Source: Comamonadaceae bacterium ALPHA2B
GTDB lineage: Bacteria > Pseudomonadota > Gammaproteobacteria > Burkholderiales > Burkholderiaceae_C
Length of the DNA stretch: 64,000 nucleotides
Direction: 5' to 3'
Assembly: GCA_005503065.1 (NCBI GenBank)
Contig: SCOE01000005.1
Location: forward strand, 186,001-250,000
Under the pieces are notes generated by a model. That model did not search any database. It was not told the DNA's origin and saw nothing but the letters and a program-made list of their open reading frames with translations. The position numbers and the translations under genes are program-made. Below, one piece after another: positions 9,289-19,451 of the stretch; the first letter of the stretch is position 1; every line of letters begins with the position of its first letter.

Positions 9289-10173
9289 ATGAACTTCGAC
9301 AGCAGCGCTTCCCGTCCAACGGGAATCGAATCCGTGCGTCTGATCGGCTTTGGCCAAGCAGCCGCGCGTTTCATCAATGAGTTGCGCGAGCTTGCGCCTG
9401 AGCCGCTGGTGCCGCTACTGACCGACCACCCGGCCTGGATGGAGGCCAATGGCCGGCGTATTGGCACCGACCTCAAAGGCTTGGCATTCCTCTTCATGGT
9501 CATTGGCGTGGATGCCACCGAGCGAGAAGTGAGCGATGCACTGACCCTTGCGTTCAGAGCACAACAGGACGATGTGACCACCATCGGTGCGTTCTTGCAC
9601 ACGGAAAGGGATGGACCAGATGCAACGCCCCTTCAACCCCTTGCGGAGGATTCGGTGTCGATGCCGATGCTCATGGACATGGTGGCCGGCTATGTCGATG
9701 TCCCATGCCGCGAGTGGGTCGATCAGCTTGACGCGCTGCGGTGGCTGGCGACCACCCTGCGGAGATTGCACGAAGAAGAGATCATGGTCCTCGAGCCTGC
9801 GTGGGATCTGTACGACTTGCTCGAGACCCTGGACCTCCCGGGCGCGTCGTTGAAGCTTCTCACGAGGACTGTTCCGGTAGGCGAACCCGCGACCGCTGCT
9901 GTGGGGCAGGCACTCGACGACTTGATTGCGAACGGTGCTGATTTGAATCTGGCCAGCGGGCTGCTGCTCGTGCTTTGGCAATCCGGCAAACGTCGCCTCA
10001 AGCTTTCGGAGGTGCGTGCAGCGGGGTGGACTGCTTCTCAGGCGCTGGGGCCAGGTGGCCAGCACATGGTGTTGGTCGCACGCGCCGGACCTGATTGGGA
10101 TGGTGTGGGCGCCTGTGCCACCGTCGTGTGTAGCTGGCGGCGCTGGATCCCGGACCTGGACGGGGAGTGGTGA
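9289..10173 (+). CDS. Unknown protein, possibly a divergent FtsZ/tubulin-like fold
   Basis: 294 residues. It begins with a glycine-containing beta-turn (VRLIGFGQAAARFINEL, about 16-32) that recalls the nucleotide-binding start of FtsZ (I-x-G-x-G-x-x-G-x-x-x-I). Near the C-terminus QALDDLIANGADLNLASG then LKLSEV and TVVCSWRR are laid out like the FtsZ C-terminal domain. The signature GGGTGTG loop is absent, so GTP binding is doubtful. Its stop overlaps the start of the small protein at 10173 (TGATG), placing it in one operon with the recombinase module. Confidence 0.55.
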   Translation: MNFDSSASRPTGIESVRLIGFGQAAARFINELRELAPEPLVPLLTDHPAWMEANGRRIGTDLKGLAFLFMVIGVDATEREVSDALTLAFRAQQDDVTTIGAFLHTERDGPDATPLQPLAEDSVSMPMLMDMVAGYVDVPCREWVDQLDALRWLATTLRRLHEEEIMVLEPAWDLYDLLETLDLPGASLKLLTRTVPVGEPATAAVGQALDDLIANGADLNLASGLLLVLWQSGKRRLKLSEVRAAGWTASQALGPGGQHMVLVARAGPDWDGVGACATVVCSWRRWIPDLDGEW

Positions 10174-10556
10174 TGCGCTGGTCATGGCGGCGTCGCCAGC
10201 GGACGCACCAACCGCTGTTCCAGTTGGGCGCGGTTGTCGTTTCGGCGCCTGCGCGCGAGGCGCTGCGAGACGCACGCGTCGTCCTCGGTGATTTGCTGGC
10301 ACGCCATCAGTGCGGCGACTGGGGCCAAGTCGATGAGATCGACGCCAAGCAGAACGAACTTGGGCTGCGCATGCCTATGCGCATTCGATCGATCTACACG
10401 CTGCCGACAGAAGGCGGCGAAGGCTCGATCAGCAGCTTCAACCTCCTGGGGCTAGGCGGAGCCATTGGAGGTGACGATGTCTGGGTGGTGACCTCGCCAG
10501 ATCGGACGACGACGCGTGTATTTCTTCCACGGGAGATCTTTGATGAGCAAGGCTAA
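10173..10556 (+). CDS. Small island protein, family member B (overlaps recombinase remnant)
   Basis: 127 residues, same family as 5994-6356 and 11684-12046. It has QLGAVVVSAPAREALR, LLARHQCGDWG, KQNELGLR and a VVTSPDRTTTRVFLPRE tail. An Arg-rich N-terminus (MRWSWRRRQR) is shared in style with the copy at 11684. The gene end overlaps the recombinase start by 14 bases, so the two are translationally coupled. Function unknown; constant linkage to a recombinase suggests a partner or regulator of it. Confidence 0.75.
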   Translation: MRWSWRRRQRTHQPLFQLGAVVVSAPAREALRDARVVLGDLLARHQCGDWGQVDEIDAKQNELGLRMPMRIRSIYTLPTEGGEGSISSFNLLGLGGAIGGDDVWVVTSPDRTTTRVFLPREIFDEQG

Positions 10557-11092
10557 GAGCAGGGTGGCGCGGTACCTCGACCAGGCGCTGGCGCCGAACA
10601 CGGTAAGCGCGTACGCGTCAGATCTCAGGCACTTCCGTGCCTGGGGTGGCCGGATCCCGGCGACGCCGCAGTTGGTGGCTCAGTATCTGGCCGATTGCGC
10701 GAGCCACATGAAAGCCAGCACCCTCGCTAGGCGGATCGCGGCCATCCGGCATGCACATGTCGCGATCGGGAGGGCGTCGCCTACCGATTCAGGAATGGTA
10801 AAGCGCACCTTGCGAAGTATTCGACGGGTGCATGGATCGGCCGTGAAGCAGGCGGTTCCCATCACCGTTGAACTACTCCGAAAACTCGTGAGGCCATGTC
10901 CCGCTGACTGCCGCCGCGGTGGCGGGTTCACCGCTTTGGGCTATCCAGCGGCAGACGGGGCATCGGTCGCCCAGTTCAGTTCACCGCTACATCCGGGGCA
11001 CCGAGCACTTCAGGACGAACTCCTATGCAGCAGTAGCGCGCTCGAACGGCCAGCCACGCGCAGGCTTCAGCGGCGCCGCGATGCCAAGGTGA
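10543..11092 (+). pseudogene. Tyrosine recombinase with internal deletion
   Basis: The N-terminal DNA-binding part (ALAPNTVSAYASDLRHF to ITVELLRKLVRP, about 118 residues) aligns with the intact recombinase at 12030. At about 10895 the sequence jumps, in another reading frame, to the C-terminal end of the same family (LTAAAVAGSPLWAIQRQTGH then VHRYIRG). About 145 residues holding the first catalytic Arg, the Lys and the HxxR motif are gone. The tail keeps the late His-Arg and the Tyr. It cannot be an active recombinase. Confidence 0.85.
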
Positions 11093-11134
11093 ATCCCTTT
11101 GTTTGCCGGCAACCGGGACCTCCAACCTTCCACG

Positions 11135-11611
11135 ATGAACACCATGAACGAAGCTATCGATTCGCTTAAGAAGCGCTTTCCGTACCAGTTCGAGCGTTTG
11201 AGAGCTCAATCGGAGATCTACCCCGGTTGGCTTCCGGCGCTCACCCGTGCTTGCGAGCTAGTCGACCAGGCGTTGGGCGTCGACAAGCGGGGATGGCACT
11301 GGACTCAGATCAAGGAGAAGTTCGGAACTGCCAGGTTCTACTACCGCTTTGGTGACAGCGGTCAACCACATCTACGTCTTGAGCTGCTCACCGACCGTGG
11401 GACGGTACGCCTGTCACTACCCACTGCGACTCAAGGAGAGCTAGATGAAAGAATCAGCTATATCGTTGCCGCCGCCGAGGAATGGACCGCTGACAAATGT
11501 ATGGTTTGCGGGCGGCCGGCCGAGGTGCGGCTCTATGACGGTTGGCTGGCTACTCTTTGTGGAGAGCATCGGCGTAAAGATGCAGAGGATGCTCGCTTTC
11601 ATTTGTTCTGA
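11135..11611 (+). CDS. Unknown protein with C-terminal zinc-finger-like cysteines
   Basis: 158 residues, start at MNTMNEAID. A conserved-looking W/Y-rich middle (RGWHWTQIKEKFGTARFYYRF, read in two parts) precedes an alpha/beta section. The C-terminus has CMVCG then a WLATLCGEH section, a C-x2-C...C-x2-H set typical of a small zinc-binding knuckle. It lies between the two small-protein/recombinase modules. No function recognised. It could be cargo of the recombinase module. Confidence 0.65.
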   Translation: MNTMNEAIDSLKKRFPYQFERLRAQSEIYPGWLPALTRACELVDQALGVDKRGWHWTQIKEKFGTARFYYRFGDSGQPHLRLELLTDRGTVRLSLPTATQGELDERISYIVAAAEEWTADKCMVCGRPAEVRLYDGWLATLCGEHRRKDAEDARFHLF

Positions 11612-11683
11612 TCAGACCGTTAAAGCGTGAATCCCATGCTTCGATTTGTCGGCCATGGTAGCGCTAAGGCCGGGCGAATTGTC

Positions 11684-12046
11684 ATGAGCAAGTGGCGCTT
11701 CGGCTTCTTGCGGCAGCGCCCGCCGCTCTTTCAGATGGGCCGCGTCTTGGTCACCGAAGCGGCAGCAGAAGCGCTCCGAGCGCATCATACGACGTTGGGC
11801 GAATTGCTGGCCCGGCACCAGCGCGGCGATTGGGGCTTGGTCGACAACCTCGATCGCAAGCAAAACGAACTGGGCCTACGACTTCGCCTCCGGCTGCGGT
11901 CGATCTACTGCATCCAAAGCCACGATCGACCAGTGGCAGAAAGAAATGACGAGCAGCACACTGAAGTTTGGGTCATCACGACCGCAGACCGTTCCAAGAC
12001 AACCATCCTCTTACCAAGTGAGATCTTTGATGAACCGGCAATCTAA
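11684..12046 (+). CDS. Small island protein, family member C (overlaps intact recombinase)
   Basis: 120 residues with QMGRVLVTEAAAEALR, LLARHQRGDWG, KQNELGLRL and the tail VITTADRSKTTILLPSE shared with the copies at 5994 and 10173. The start was chosen at MSKWRFGF to match the Arg/Trp-rich N-terminus of copy B. The reading frame runs 17 bases into the recombinase gene at 12030, so translation of both is probably coupled. No known domain recognised. Confidence 0.75.
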   Translation: MSKWRFGFLRQRPPLFQMGRVLVTEAAAEALRAHHTTLGELLARHQRGDWGLVDNLDRKQNELGLRLRLRLRSIYCIQSHDRPVAERNDEQHTEVWVITTADRSKTTILLPSEIFDEPAI

Positions 12047-13007
12047 TTCCCAAAGTCTGCAAAACACTGTCCGTGCTCGTGTAAAGAACTACGTGGCCAA
12101 CTCGCTGGCGCCCAACTCTAAGGCCGGCTACCAGTCCGACCTTCGGCACTTCAAGAAATCTGGAGGTCGAATTCCGGCGACCCCAGAAATGGTGGCGCAG
12201 TACCTTGCCAACCTCGCGGGGACTTATAAAGTCAGCACGCTGCGCCGTCGACTCGCTTCAATCTCGCATGCACACCTGGCCGCTCGACACCAGAATCCAG
12301 TACGGTCGGAACTGGTTCGGCGCACGTTGCGAGGCATCATGCGGGTTCACGGCGTTGCGGCGAAACAGGCTAGACCATTGTCTCTAGAGTTGCTTCGCGC
12401 CATTGCAAAGCCGCGTCATGATGTGTCGTTGCTCCGGGACCTTCGAGACCGCGCGCTGCTCCTGCTCGGTTTTGCAGGAGGGTTCAGACGCTCTGAGCTG
12501 GTAGCGTTGAGGCCCGTTGATGTCGAGCTTACAAGCGAAGGCGCAGTCACTACCATTCGGCGCTCCAAGACTGATCCGCATGGAAAGGGGCGCACGGTAG
12601 CGATACCGACCGGGCGTGGCGGACTTTGCGCAGTCCGGACACTGATCCAATGGATGCAGATGCTTCAAAGAATTGATCCCGAAGGAGCAGGCAAGCCAAT
12701 CTTTCGATGTATTGATCGCCATGGAAACGTGGGATCTTGGCTGACGGCAGCGTCCGTAGGTTCTTTGATGAGGCAGCGGCTCTCACTTTGTGGGCTCGAA
12801 ACCAATGGCTTTACCGCCCATAGCCTGCGCGCTGGGCTTGTCACGGCAGCCGCGACGGCGGGTGTGCCAACGTGGGCAATTCAGCGCCACACGGGTCATC
12901 GCGCAGGCGAAGGTATTCATCGGTATGTGCGGGAGATTACGCCGTTTGAGCACAACGCATCTCGTGCAGCAATGAGCAGGGCATACAGTTTTCGTGTCGG
13001 CGGTTGA
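12030..13007 (+). CDS. Tyrosine recombinase/integrase (intact)
   Basis: Site-specific recombinase of 325 residues. The N-terminal SAM-like core-binding domain spans about 15-120. The catalytic domain has all expected residues: Arg153 (GGFRRSEL), Lys180 (RRSKTD), His264 and Arg267 (HSLRAG), His290 (HTGHR) and the nucleophile Tyr299 (IHRYV). The start is at the ATG inside the upstream small-protein gene. It resembles phage-integrase proteins found in catabolic islands and is a plausible agent for acquiring the adjacent methylxanthine genes. Confidence 0.9.
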   Translation: MNRQSNSQSLQNTVRARVKNYVANSLAPNSKAGYQSDLRHFKKSGGRIPATPEMVAQYLANLAGTYKVSTLRRRLASISHAHLAARHQNPVRSELVRRTLRGIMRVHGVAAKQARPLSLELLRAIAKPRHDVSLLRDLRDRALLLLGFAGGFRRSELVALRPVDVELTSEGAVTTIRRSKTDPHGKGRTVAIPTGRGGLCAVRTLIQWMQMLQRIDPEGAGKPIFRCIDRHGNVGSWLTAASVGSLMRQRLSLCGLETNGFTAHSLRAGLVTAAATAGVPTWAIQRHTGHRAGEGIHRYVREITPFEHNASRAAMSRAYSFRVGG

Positions 13008-13388
13008 ACGCGCAAGGCAGGCTGGCGACCCGGACACATCACGAGGCAACGTCACAGGATTTTTTGGCTGAGGCGGTCGAGTCGGCAAGGGGGCCAAAGA
13101 GCACACCATAGAAGTTCTGCGCCGGCGAGTCGTTGTCACCGCCGAAACCGTACTGGACGTGCTTCAAAACGAGATAGGAGCACTCGATCAGGCGCTGGCG
13201 GCTCTCGCTGACTTGCAGATCACCGTCACACCCGAACCGCGTCGCCCATCACCTAGCCGATCAACTATCGAACCAGCGTGGTGCTCAGTGATAGGCGGCT
13301 CAGAAAGTTCTTCTCGATCAAACCACGTCAATCGCGGCATTCGAAGGGCGCCTGATCGACAATGACGCTGCTGCCTCCTCCAGGATAT
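13008..13388. other. Gene-poor stretch between recombinase and catabolic operon
   Basis: Contains an open but unrecognised frame of about 90 codons from near 13090 to 13365 (LRRRVVVTAETVLDVL, then LDQALAALADLQI) that looks like a fragment of a helical protein without a clear start. No promoter or RNA could be supported. Treated as a junction with decayed coding DNA. Confidence 0.4.
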
Positions 13389-13835
13389 TCAATCGAATGT
13401 CACCACAGGAATTTGGGTTGCTGGAGGCAAAACAGTTGAAGTAACGCGCGCGATGTTGCCTTCTGGGTCACTGAAGACGACTTGCCAATGACCGTAATAG
13501 GTCGGGAAAGGTCCTTTTACGATGGCGCCTCCCAGCAATGGGATGGCTTTGGCAACTTGATCTACAAGATATGGGTCTTGCACCACCGAGGTGAACATCG
13601 TTGAAATCGGGAAGACACTGGATTCAGCCTGCTCGCGATCACCCAGCCCCATGAGTTCGTAGGCCCTGATGCCGTTGAAGGCGAGCTGAATGCCGGCGCC
13701 GCTGAGCACACGATAGATCGGAGACGAGTATTCCTTGATTTCTTCCCAGCCGAGCACAGCTTGATAGAACGCGATTTGCCTATCGACGTTGCGGCTGAAG
13801 ATGTTGAACATCGGCTGCACTTGTCCTTTGAGCAT
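13389..13835 (-). CDS. VOC (glyoxalase/dioxygenase-fold) family protein
   Basis: 148 residues with the paired beta-alpha-beta-beta-beta architecture of the vicinal-oxygen-chelate superfamily: FNIFSRNVDRQIAFYQAVLGW at the start and a second half ending GHWQVVFSDPEGNIARV. The C-terminal FSDPEGN motif carries the usual metal-ligand region. Last gene of the leftward methylxanthine row, 10 bases after the TIM-barrel gene. The substrate cannot be read from sequence; a lactoylglutathione-lyase-like or isomerase role is possible. Confidence 0.75.
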   Translation of the reverse strand: MLKGQVQPMFNIFSRNVDRQIAFYQAVLGWEEIKEYSSPIYRVLSGAGIQLAFNGIRAYELMGLGDREQAESSVFPISTMFTSVVQDPYLVDQVAKAIPLLGGAIVKGPFPTYYGHWQVVFSDPEGNIARVTSTVLPPATQIPVVTFD

Positions 13836-13845
13836 GGTTTGTCAC

Positions 13846-14886
13846 CTACTTTGAGACGGTAGCCGCCATGGCGGCGCCGATTGATGCTTCCCGGACTGTC
13901 TGGTCCCATGTCTCACGCAGCCAGATCGCGAGCGCCACATTCTGATCAAACAGCGAGTATTTCGCGTTCTCGCCGTAGTCGGCCATGTCGATCATGTCCG
14001 TCGTAAGGTATTTCAGCGGGCTGGATGGTGTGGCGAGATGGTGCCGGAAGACCTTCCGAACGACTTCCTTGCATGGCTCGAGGCGGTACGCATGCCACTG
14101 TGAATGCCACTCACCCGGCTTTGGCTTTACGAATGGGTACTGGCAGGGGCGGCCGTAGGCGCCGCCGTCATAGCTGTTGTTGTTCTTGATCGCCCAGCGA
14201 TTCTTCGGACCGTTTGGGGACACGGGCCGAACCTGCAGCCAGTGGACCATGTTCATTGCGATCCACCGGTCGATGACATTGCCATCTTCAAACGGGTCGA
14301 GAAGAAGCGAGCCGTTCTCAACATCCTCGCGAATGCCGATGATGTCCTGTTCCTCCGCGTTGTCGATCTTGATCATCACGTGACTGTGATCAAGTACGAA
14401 GTTGAACGGCATGCCACGATCCTGCACCTGGCGGGCAATCGGCTCGATCCGGCGCGGATCCTCTGACCACATGTAGATATGGTTCTCGAAGCCGACCTCG
14501 ATGCCGATGCGCTGGCCGAGCTCATAGGCGAGCGTGTAGAACGCAACCACTTCCTCGTCGCTGACGACCGATCCCTTTGTGTTCTTGATGTGCAACATGA
14601 CATCATGGAATTCGGCGCCACCCTCTTTGCTGATCCTGAGGTTTCGCTCAAGCAGGCCTTCATCCTGGCCGGCGGTGTACCACCAAAGCCCCGTGCGGAT
14701 CGGGATCCCGTGCCGGTTTGCAGCATCGAGGTACTCCTTTTCCTCGCCTGGCTGTGGCATCCGGTCGAAATGGTCGTACACGCCTGCAGACTTCAGCAAG
14801 CGGAACTGTTCGTCGACAGTCATCGGCGTGCCTTCAATGTGGACAACACCGCGACCGTTGCAGCCAAGCGAAAAAGGAAACTTCAT
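13846..14886 (-). CDS. Sugar-phosphate isomerase/epimerase-type TIM-barrel protein
   Basis: 346 residues resembling the AP-endonuclease-2/xylose-isomerase-like TIM-barrel superfamily. Candidate metal-site segments are GIEVGFENHIYMW, VLDHSHVMIKID and the later EWHSQWHAYRLEP. It starts 30 bases downstream of fghA and is followed at 10 bases by the VOC gene, so it is probably in the ndm operon. A role in xanthine or ureide breakdown downstream of demethylation is only an inference; the true substrate is unknown. Confidence 0.65.
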   Translation of the reverse strand: MKFPFSLGCNGRGVVHIEGTPMTVDEQFRLLKSAGVYDHFDRMPQPGEEKEYLDAANRHGIPIRTGLWWYTAGQDEGLLERNLRISKEGGAEFHDVMLHIKNTKGSVVSDEEVVAFYTLAYELGQRIGIEVGFENHIYMWSEDPRRIEPIARQVQDRGMPFNFVLDHSHVMIKIDNAEEQDIIGIREDVENGSLLLDPFEDGNVIDRWIAMNMVHWLQVRPVSPNGPKNRWAIKNNNSYDGGAYGRPCQYPFVKPKPGEWHSQWHAYRLEPCKEVVRKVFRHHLATPSSPLKYLTTDMIDMADYGENAKYSLFDQNVALAIWLRETWDQTVREASIGAAMAATVSK

Positions 14887-14916
14887 GATGGTCTTAGAGC
14901 AGGGTGAATGAACGGG

Positions 14917-15753
14917 TCAGGCAGCGCGAAGAGCCTTCGCGTGATGGGCGAAGTGATCTTCAAGAAAGCTGGCAATGAAGTAGTAGCTGTGGTCGTAGCC
15001 AGAGTGCATGCGCATGGTGATCGGATAGCCGACTTCTTGTGCGGCGCTTTCGAGCAGCTCCGGTCGCAAATGCTGCGTCAGGAATTGATCATCGGCGCCC
15101 TGGTCGACCAGCAGCGGCAGTTGCTCACGTGCGCTGGCGATCAGGGCAACGGCATCCCACTGCTTCCATGAGTCGCGGTCGGCACCGAGATACGCTTCAA
15201 ATGCCTTCTGCCCCCACGGTACTTGCGTGGGCGCGACGATGGGCGAGAAGGCGGAGACACTCTTGTACCGGCCGGGGTTGCGAAAAGCGGTGATCAAAGC
15301 TCCATGGCCGCCCATCGAGTGCCCCGAGATCGCGCGCGCACTACTTGCCGTGAAACTCGTTTCGATCAGATCAGGCAACTCTCGGCTAACGTATGACTGC
15401 ATCTGGAAGTGCTCCTTCCAGGGCGCGGCTGTTGCGTCGAGATAAAAGCCGGCACCTTGACCGAGGTCATAACCGGGGTCGTCTGCGACGCCCTCACCGC
15501 GGGGGCTGGTGTCGGGGGCGACGACGATCAGGCCATGGAGGGCAGCGAGTCTTTGTGCGCCTGCCTTTGTGATGAAGTTCTGCTCTGTGCACGTCAGACC
15601 GGAAAGCCAGTAGAGCACAGGGCAGCGCGCGCCCTCAAGGGCTTGCGGCGGCAGATAGACGGCAAACTTCATCGCGCAGTCAAGCACGGCAGAGTGGTGC
15701 TTCCAAACTTCCTGGCGCCCGCCGAAGCTTGCAAAGGTCTCCGTTTTTTCCAA
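14917..15753 (-). CDS. fghA: S-formylglutathione hydrolase
   Basis: Hydrolyses S-formylglutathione to formate and glutathione, the second step of glutathione-dependent formaldehyde oxidation. The 278 residues fit the esterase D family: CPVLYWLSGLTCTEQNF (oxyanion region), nucleophile Ser in SGHSMGGHGA, acid Asp in QGADDQFL, and catalytic His in SGYDHSYYF. It lies directly after the formaldehyde dehydrogenase gene and downstream of the N-demethylases, whose reaction releases formaldehyde. Confidence 0.94.
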   Translation of the reverse strand: MEKTETFASFGGRQEVWKHHSAVLDCAMKFAVYLPPQALEGARCPVLYWLSGLTCTEQNFITKAGAQRLAALHGLIVVAPDTSPRGEGVADDPGYDLGQGAGFYLDATAAPWKEHFQMQSYVSRELPDLIETSFTASSARAISGHSMGGHGALITAFRNPGRYKSVSAFSPIVAPTQVPWGQKAFEAYLGADRDSWKQWDAVALIASAREQLPLLVDQGADDQFLTQHLRPELLESAAQEVGYPITMRMHSGYDHSYYFIASFLEDHFAHHAKALRAA

Positions 15754-15874
15754 TTGAGTCAGCCTTTCCTGGCATTAATGTTGGGCGCAGCCTGCCTATG
15801 TCTACGCCAAAGGTGAGACGACGCCTGCCCCGAGATAGAGGCGCAGGCTCACCGGAAGCTGGTATGGCTTGGCG

Positions 15875-17670
<1,796 letters not shown>

Positions 17671-17679
17671 GGCGCGCTC

Positions 17680-19437
17680 TTAGAGATCGAGGACGAGCGT
17701 GCCGGATTTGGCACGTGATACGCAGGGCATGATCCAGCGACCGCTCGATCGTTCTGCCTTGGAGAGATAGGCATCATGATGATCGAGCTCGCCCGAGAGG
17801 ACCGGCACCATGCAAGTGCCGCAGACCCCCTGCTCGCAGGATGTTTCGATCTCCACGCCATGTTCTGCGCAGGCTTTGACGACGGTCTTGCCGGCCGGAA
17901 CCTTGAACGTCTTGCCGGACCTGGCAAGCTGGACTTCGAACTCCAGCCCGTCAACGGCACTGTCTTCGTTCTTGAACAGTTCGAAGCGAATGCTGTCATC
18001 CGGAAAGCCCCGCTTTGAGGCCAGCTGGGTAACGGCTTCAATCAGTGGCAATGGGCCGCAGGTGTAGATCTCGTCCTGTCCCGGATCGAGTGCTTCCATT
18101 AGTTCACCGAGCTGAGCCAGCGTTGCCTGGACGTCGAGCGCGCTGTACAGATTCAGCGAACCGCCGAGAGCCTTCAGTCGATCGCCGAAGGGGACGTGCT
18201 TCGGGCTGCGCACAAAGTAGTGCGCCGTGTACGGCAGGCTGCTATGGGCGAGAGCCTGTGCCATCGATAGGATGGGGGTAATACCGATACCTCCAGCGAT
18301 GAGCGTCGGCCGCTTTCCGCTGGCGCGGAGCGGAAACCCGTTGCGCGGAACTGATACGGTCAGCTCCGCGCCAACCTGCACGGATTCGTGCATGGACCTG
18401 GAGCCACCACGGGACGCAGCCTCAAGCTTGACGCCGATGACAAATCCATCGGGCTCGTCTGGCCGGTTGACGACCGAATACTGACGCATGACGCCGCCAG
18501 GTGTATGCACATTGATGTGCATTCCTGCCGTAAGCGACGGCATTGGCCGATCGATCGGCACCAGCCGGAAACTGGCGACGTCCACTCCTTCCTGCGACCG
18601 TGCAACGACCTTGCATTTGAAATCGGTGGACGAAGCCTTCTTGGGCGGAGCAGCGACCTGCGCCGAGGGCGCAGGTGCCGGGATGGCATGGATCGGTATC
18701 ACGCTGGCTTTCACAGGCGCAGACGCGGCAACCTTCTTCTCGAGCTGGCGCCGCATTGCCACGAGGGCCTTGGCAAAACGCAGGCGCACCGAAATGGGCG
18801 CTGTACCGGTAGACGTCAGTAGCGCGTGTGTCGCGGATCGTCCGTCCGCGACAGGCTGAATGTAGAAAAGGATCGATTCCGGACCGGCCGACGTGGAAAG
18901 ACGAACGACGCCCGGGCGAATCTGGTCAGCCGCGATGTTCCCTGAGAGCACGCCTTCGAAGGTGGTCGACTTTTCAAGCAACGCTGCTTCAAGAGTGGCG
19001 GGGCTGACGCTGAACACGAGCGATCGTAGGTTTTGAACCTGATGCATGGCTTCTGCGAGGTCATGGATATCGGCGGCAGGCGTGCCGAGAGCAGACCAGA
19101 CAATTCCATCGCGTTCCCGGACGGGGAACGTAGTGACACAGGCATTGCTCGGATTCGATGACGTGCGGTGCGCCGGCACGTAGGTGCAGGTTCCGGAGCC
19201 GCTTTCGTAGGTCCAGCCGTGGTACTGGCATCGCAGGGTGGAGCCCATATTGCTGCCGAGGGAAAGTCGCACACCGCGATGCGGGCACCGGTTCTCCCAG
19301 GCATTCAGTGCACCATGATCGTCGCGCCAGACGGCCATTTCCTGGCCGCCGAGCGATGCATGGAACACATGACGATCACGCAGATCAGAAACACTCGCGA
19401 TCGGATACCAGCGATCGGGTTCGAATTGAGATGTCAT
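17680..19437 (-). CDS. ndmD: N-demethylase reductase NdmD with extra Rieske centre
   Basis: Supplies NADH electrons to the methylxanthine N-demethylases. The 585 residues have an unusual layout. An N-terminal Rieske [2Fe-2S] domain (C51, H53 in RCPHRG; C70, H73 in CQYHGW) is followed by a linker rich in Ala/Pro (about 325-355), an FMN/NAD reductase module (RQYSVVNRP, IAGGIGITPILS) and a C-terminal plant-type ferredoxin (CEQGVCGTC from residue 534, later Cys in MPCVS). This matches NdmD of P. putida CBB5. The start was set at MTSQFEPDRW. Confidence 0.93.
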   Translation of the reverse strand: MTSQFEPDRWYPIASVSDLRDRHVFHASLGGQEMAVWRDDHGALNAWENRCPHRGVRLSLGSNMGSTLRCQYHGWTYESGSGTCTYVPAHRTSSNPSNACVTTFPVRERDGIVWSALGTPAADIHDLAEAMHQVQNLRSLVFSVSPATLEAALLEKSTTFEGVLSGNIAADQIRPGVVRLSTSAGPESILFYIQPVADGRSATHALLTSTGTAPISVRLRFAKALVAMRRQLEKKVAASAPVKASVIPIHAIPAPAPSAQVAAPPKKASSTDFKCKVVARSQEGVDVASFRLVPIDRPMPSLTAGMHINVHTPGGVMRQYSVVNRPDEPDGFVIGVKLEAASRGGSRSMHESVQVGAELTVSVPRNGFPLRASGKRPTLIAGGIGITPILSMAQALAHSSLPYTAHYFVRSPKHVPFGDRLKALGGSLNLYSALDVQATLAQLGELMEALDPGQDEIYTCGPLPLIEAVTQLASKRGFPDDSIRFELFKNEDSAVDGLEFEVQLARSGKTFKVPAGKTVVKACAEHGVEIETSCEQGVCGTCMVPVLSGELDHHDAYLSKAERSSGRWIMPCVSRAKSGTLVLDL

Positions 19438-19451
19438 GAGGACGCGCCTGT

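Noticed and set aside
13120-13365. Short open frame in the gap right of the recombinase
   Set aside because: No clear start signal and no family; treated as decayed coding DNA instead of a gene.
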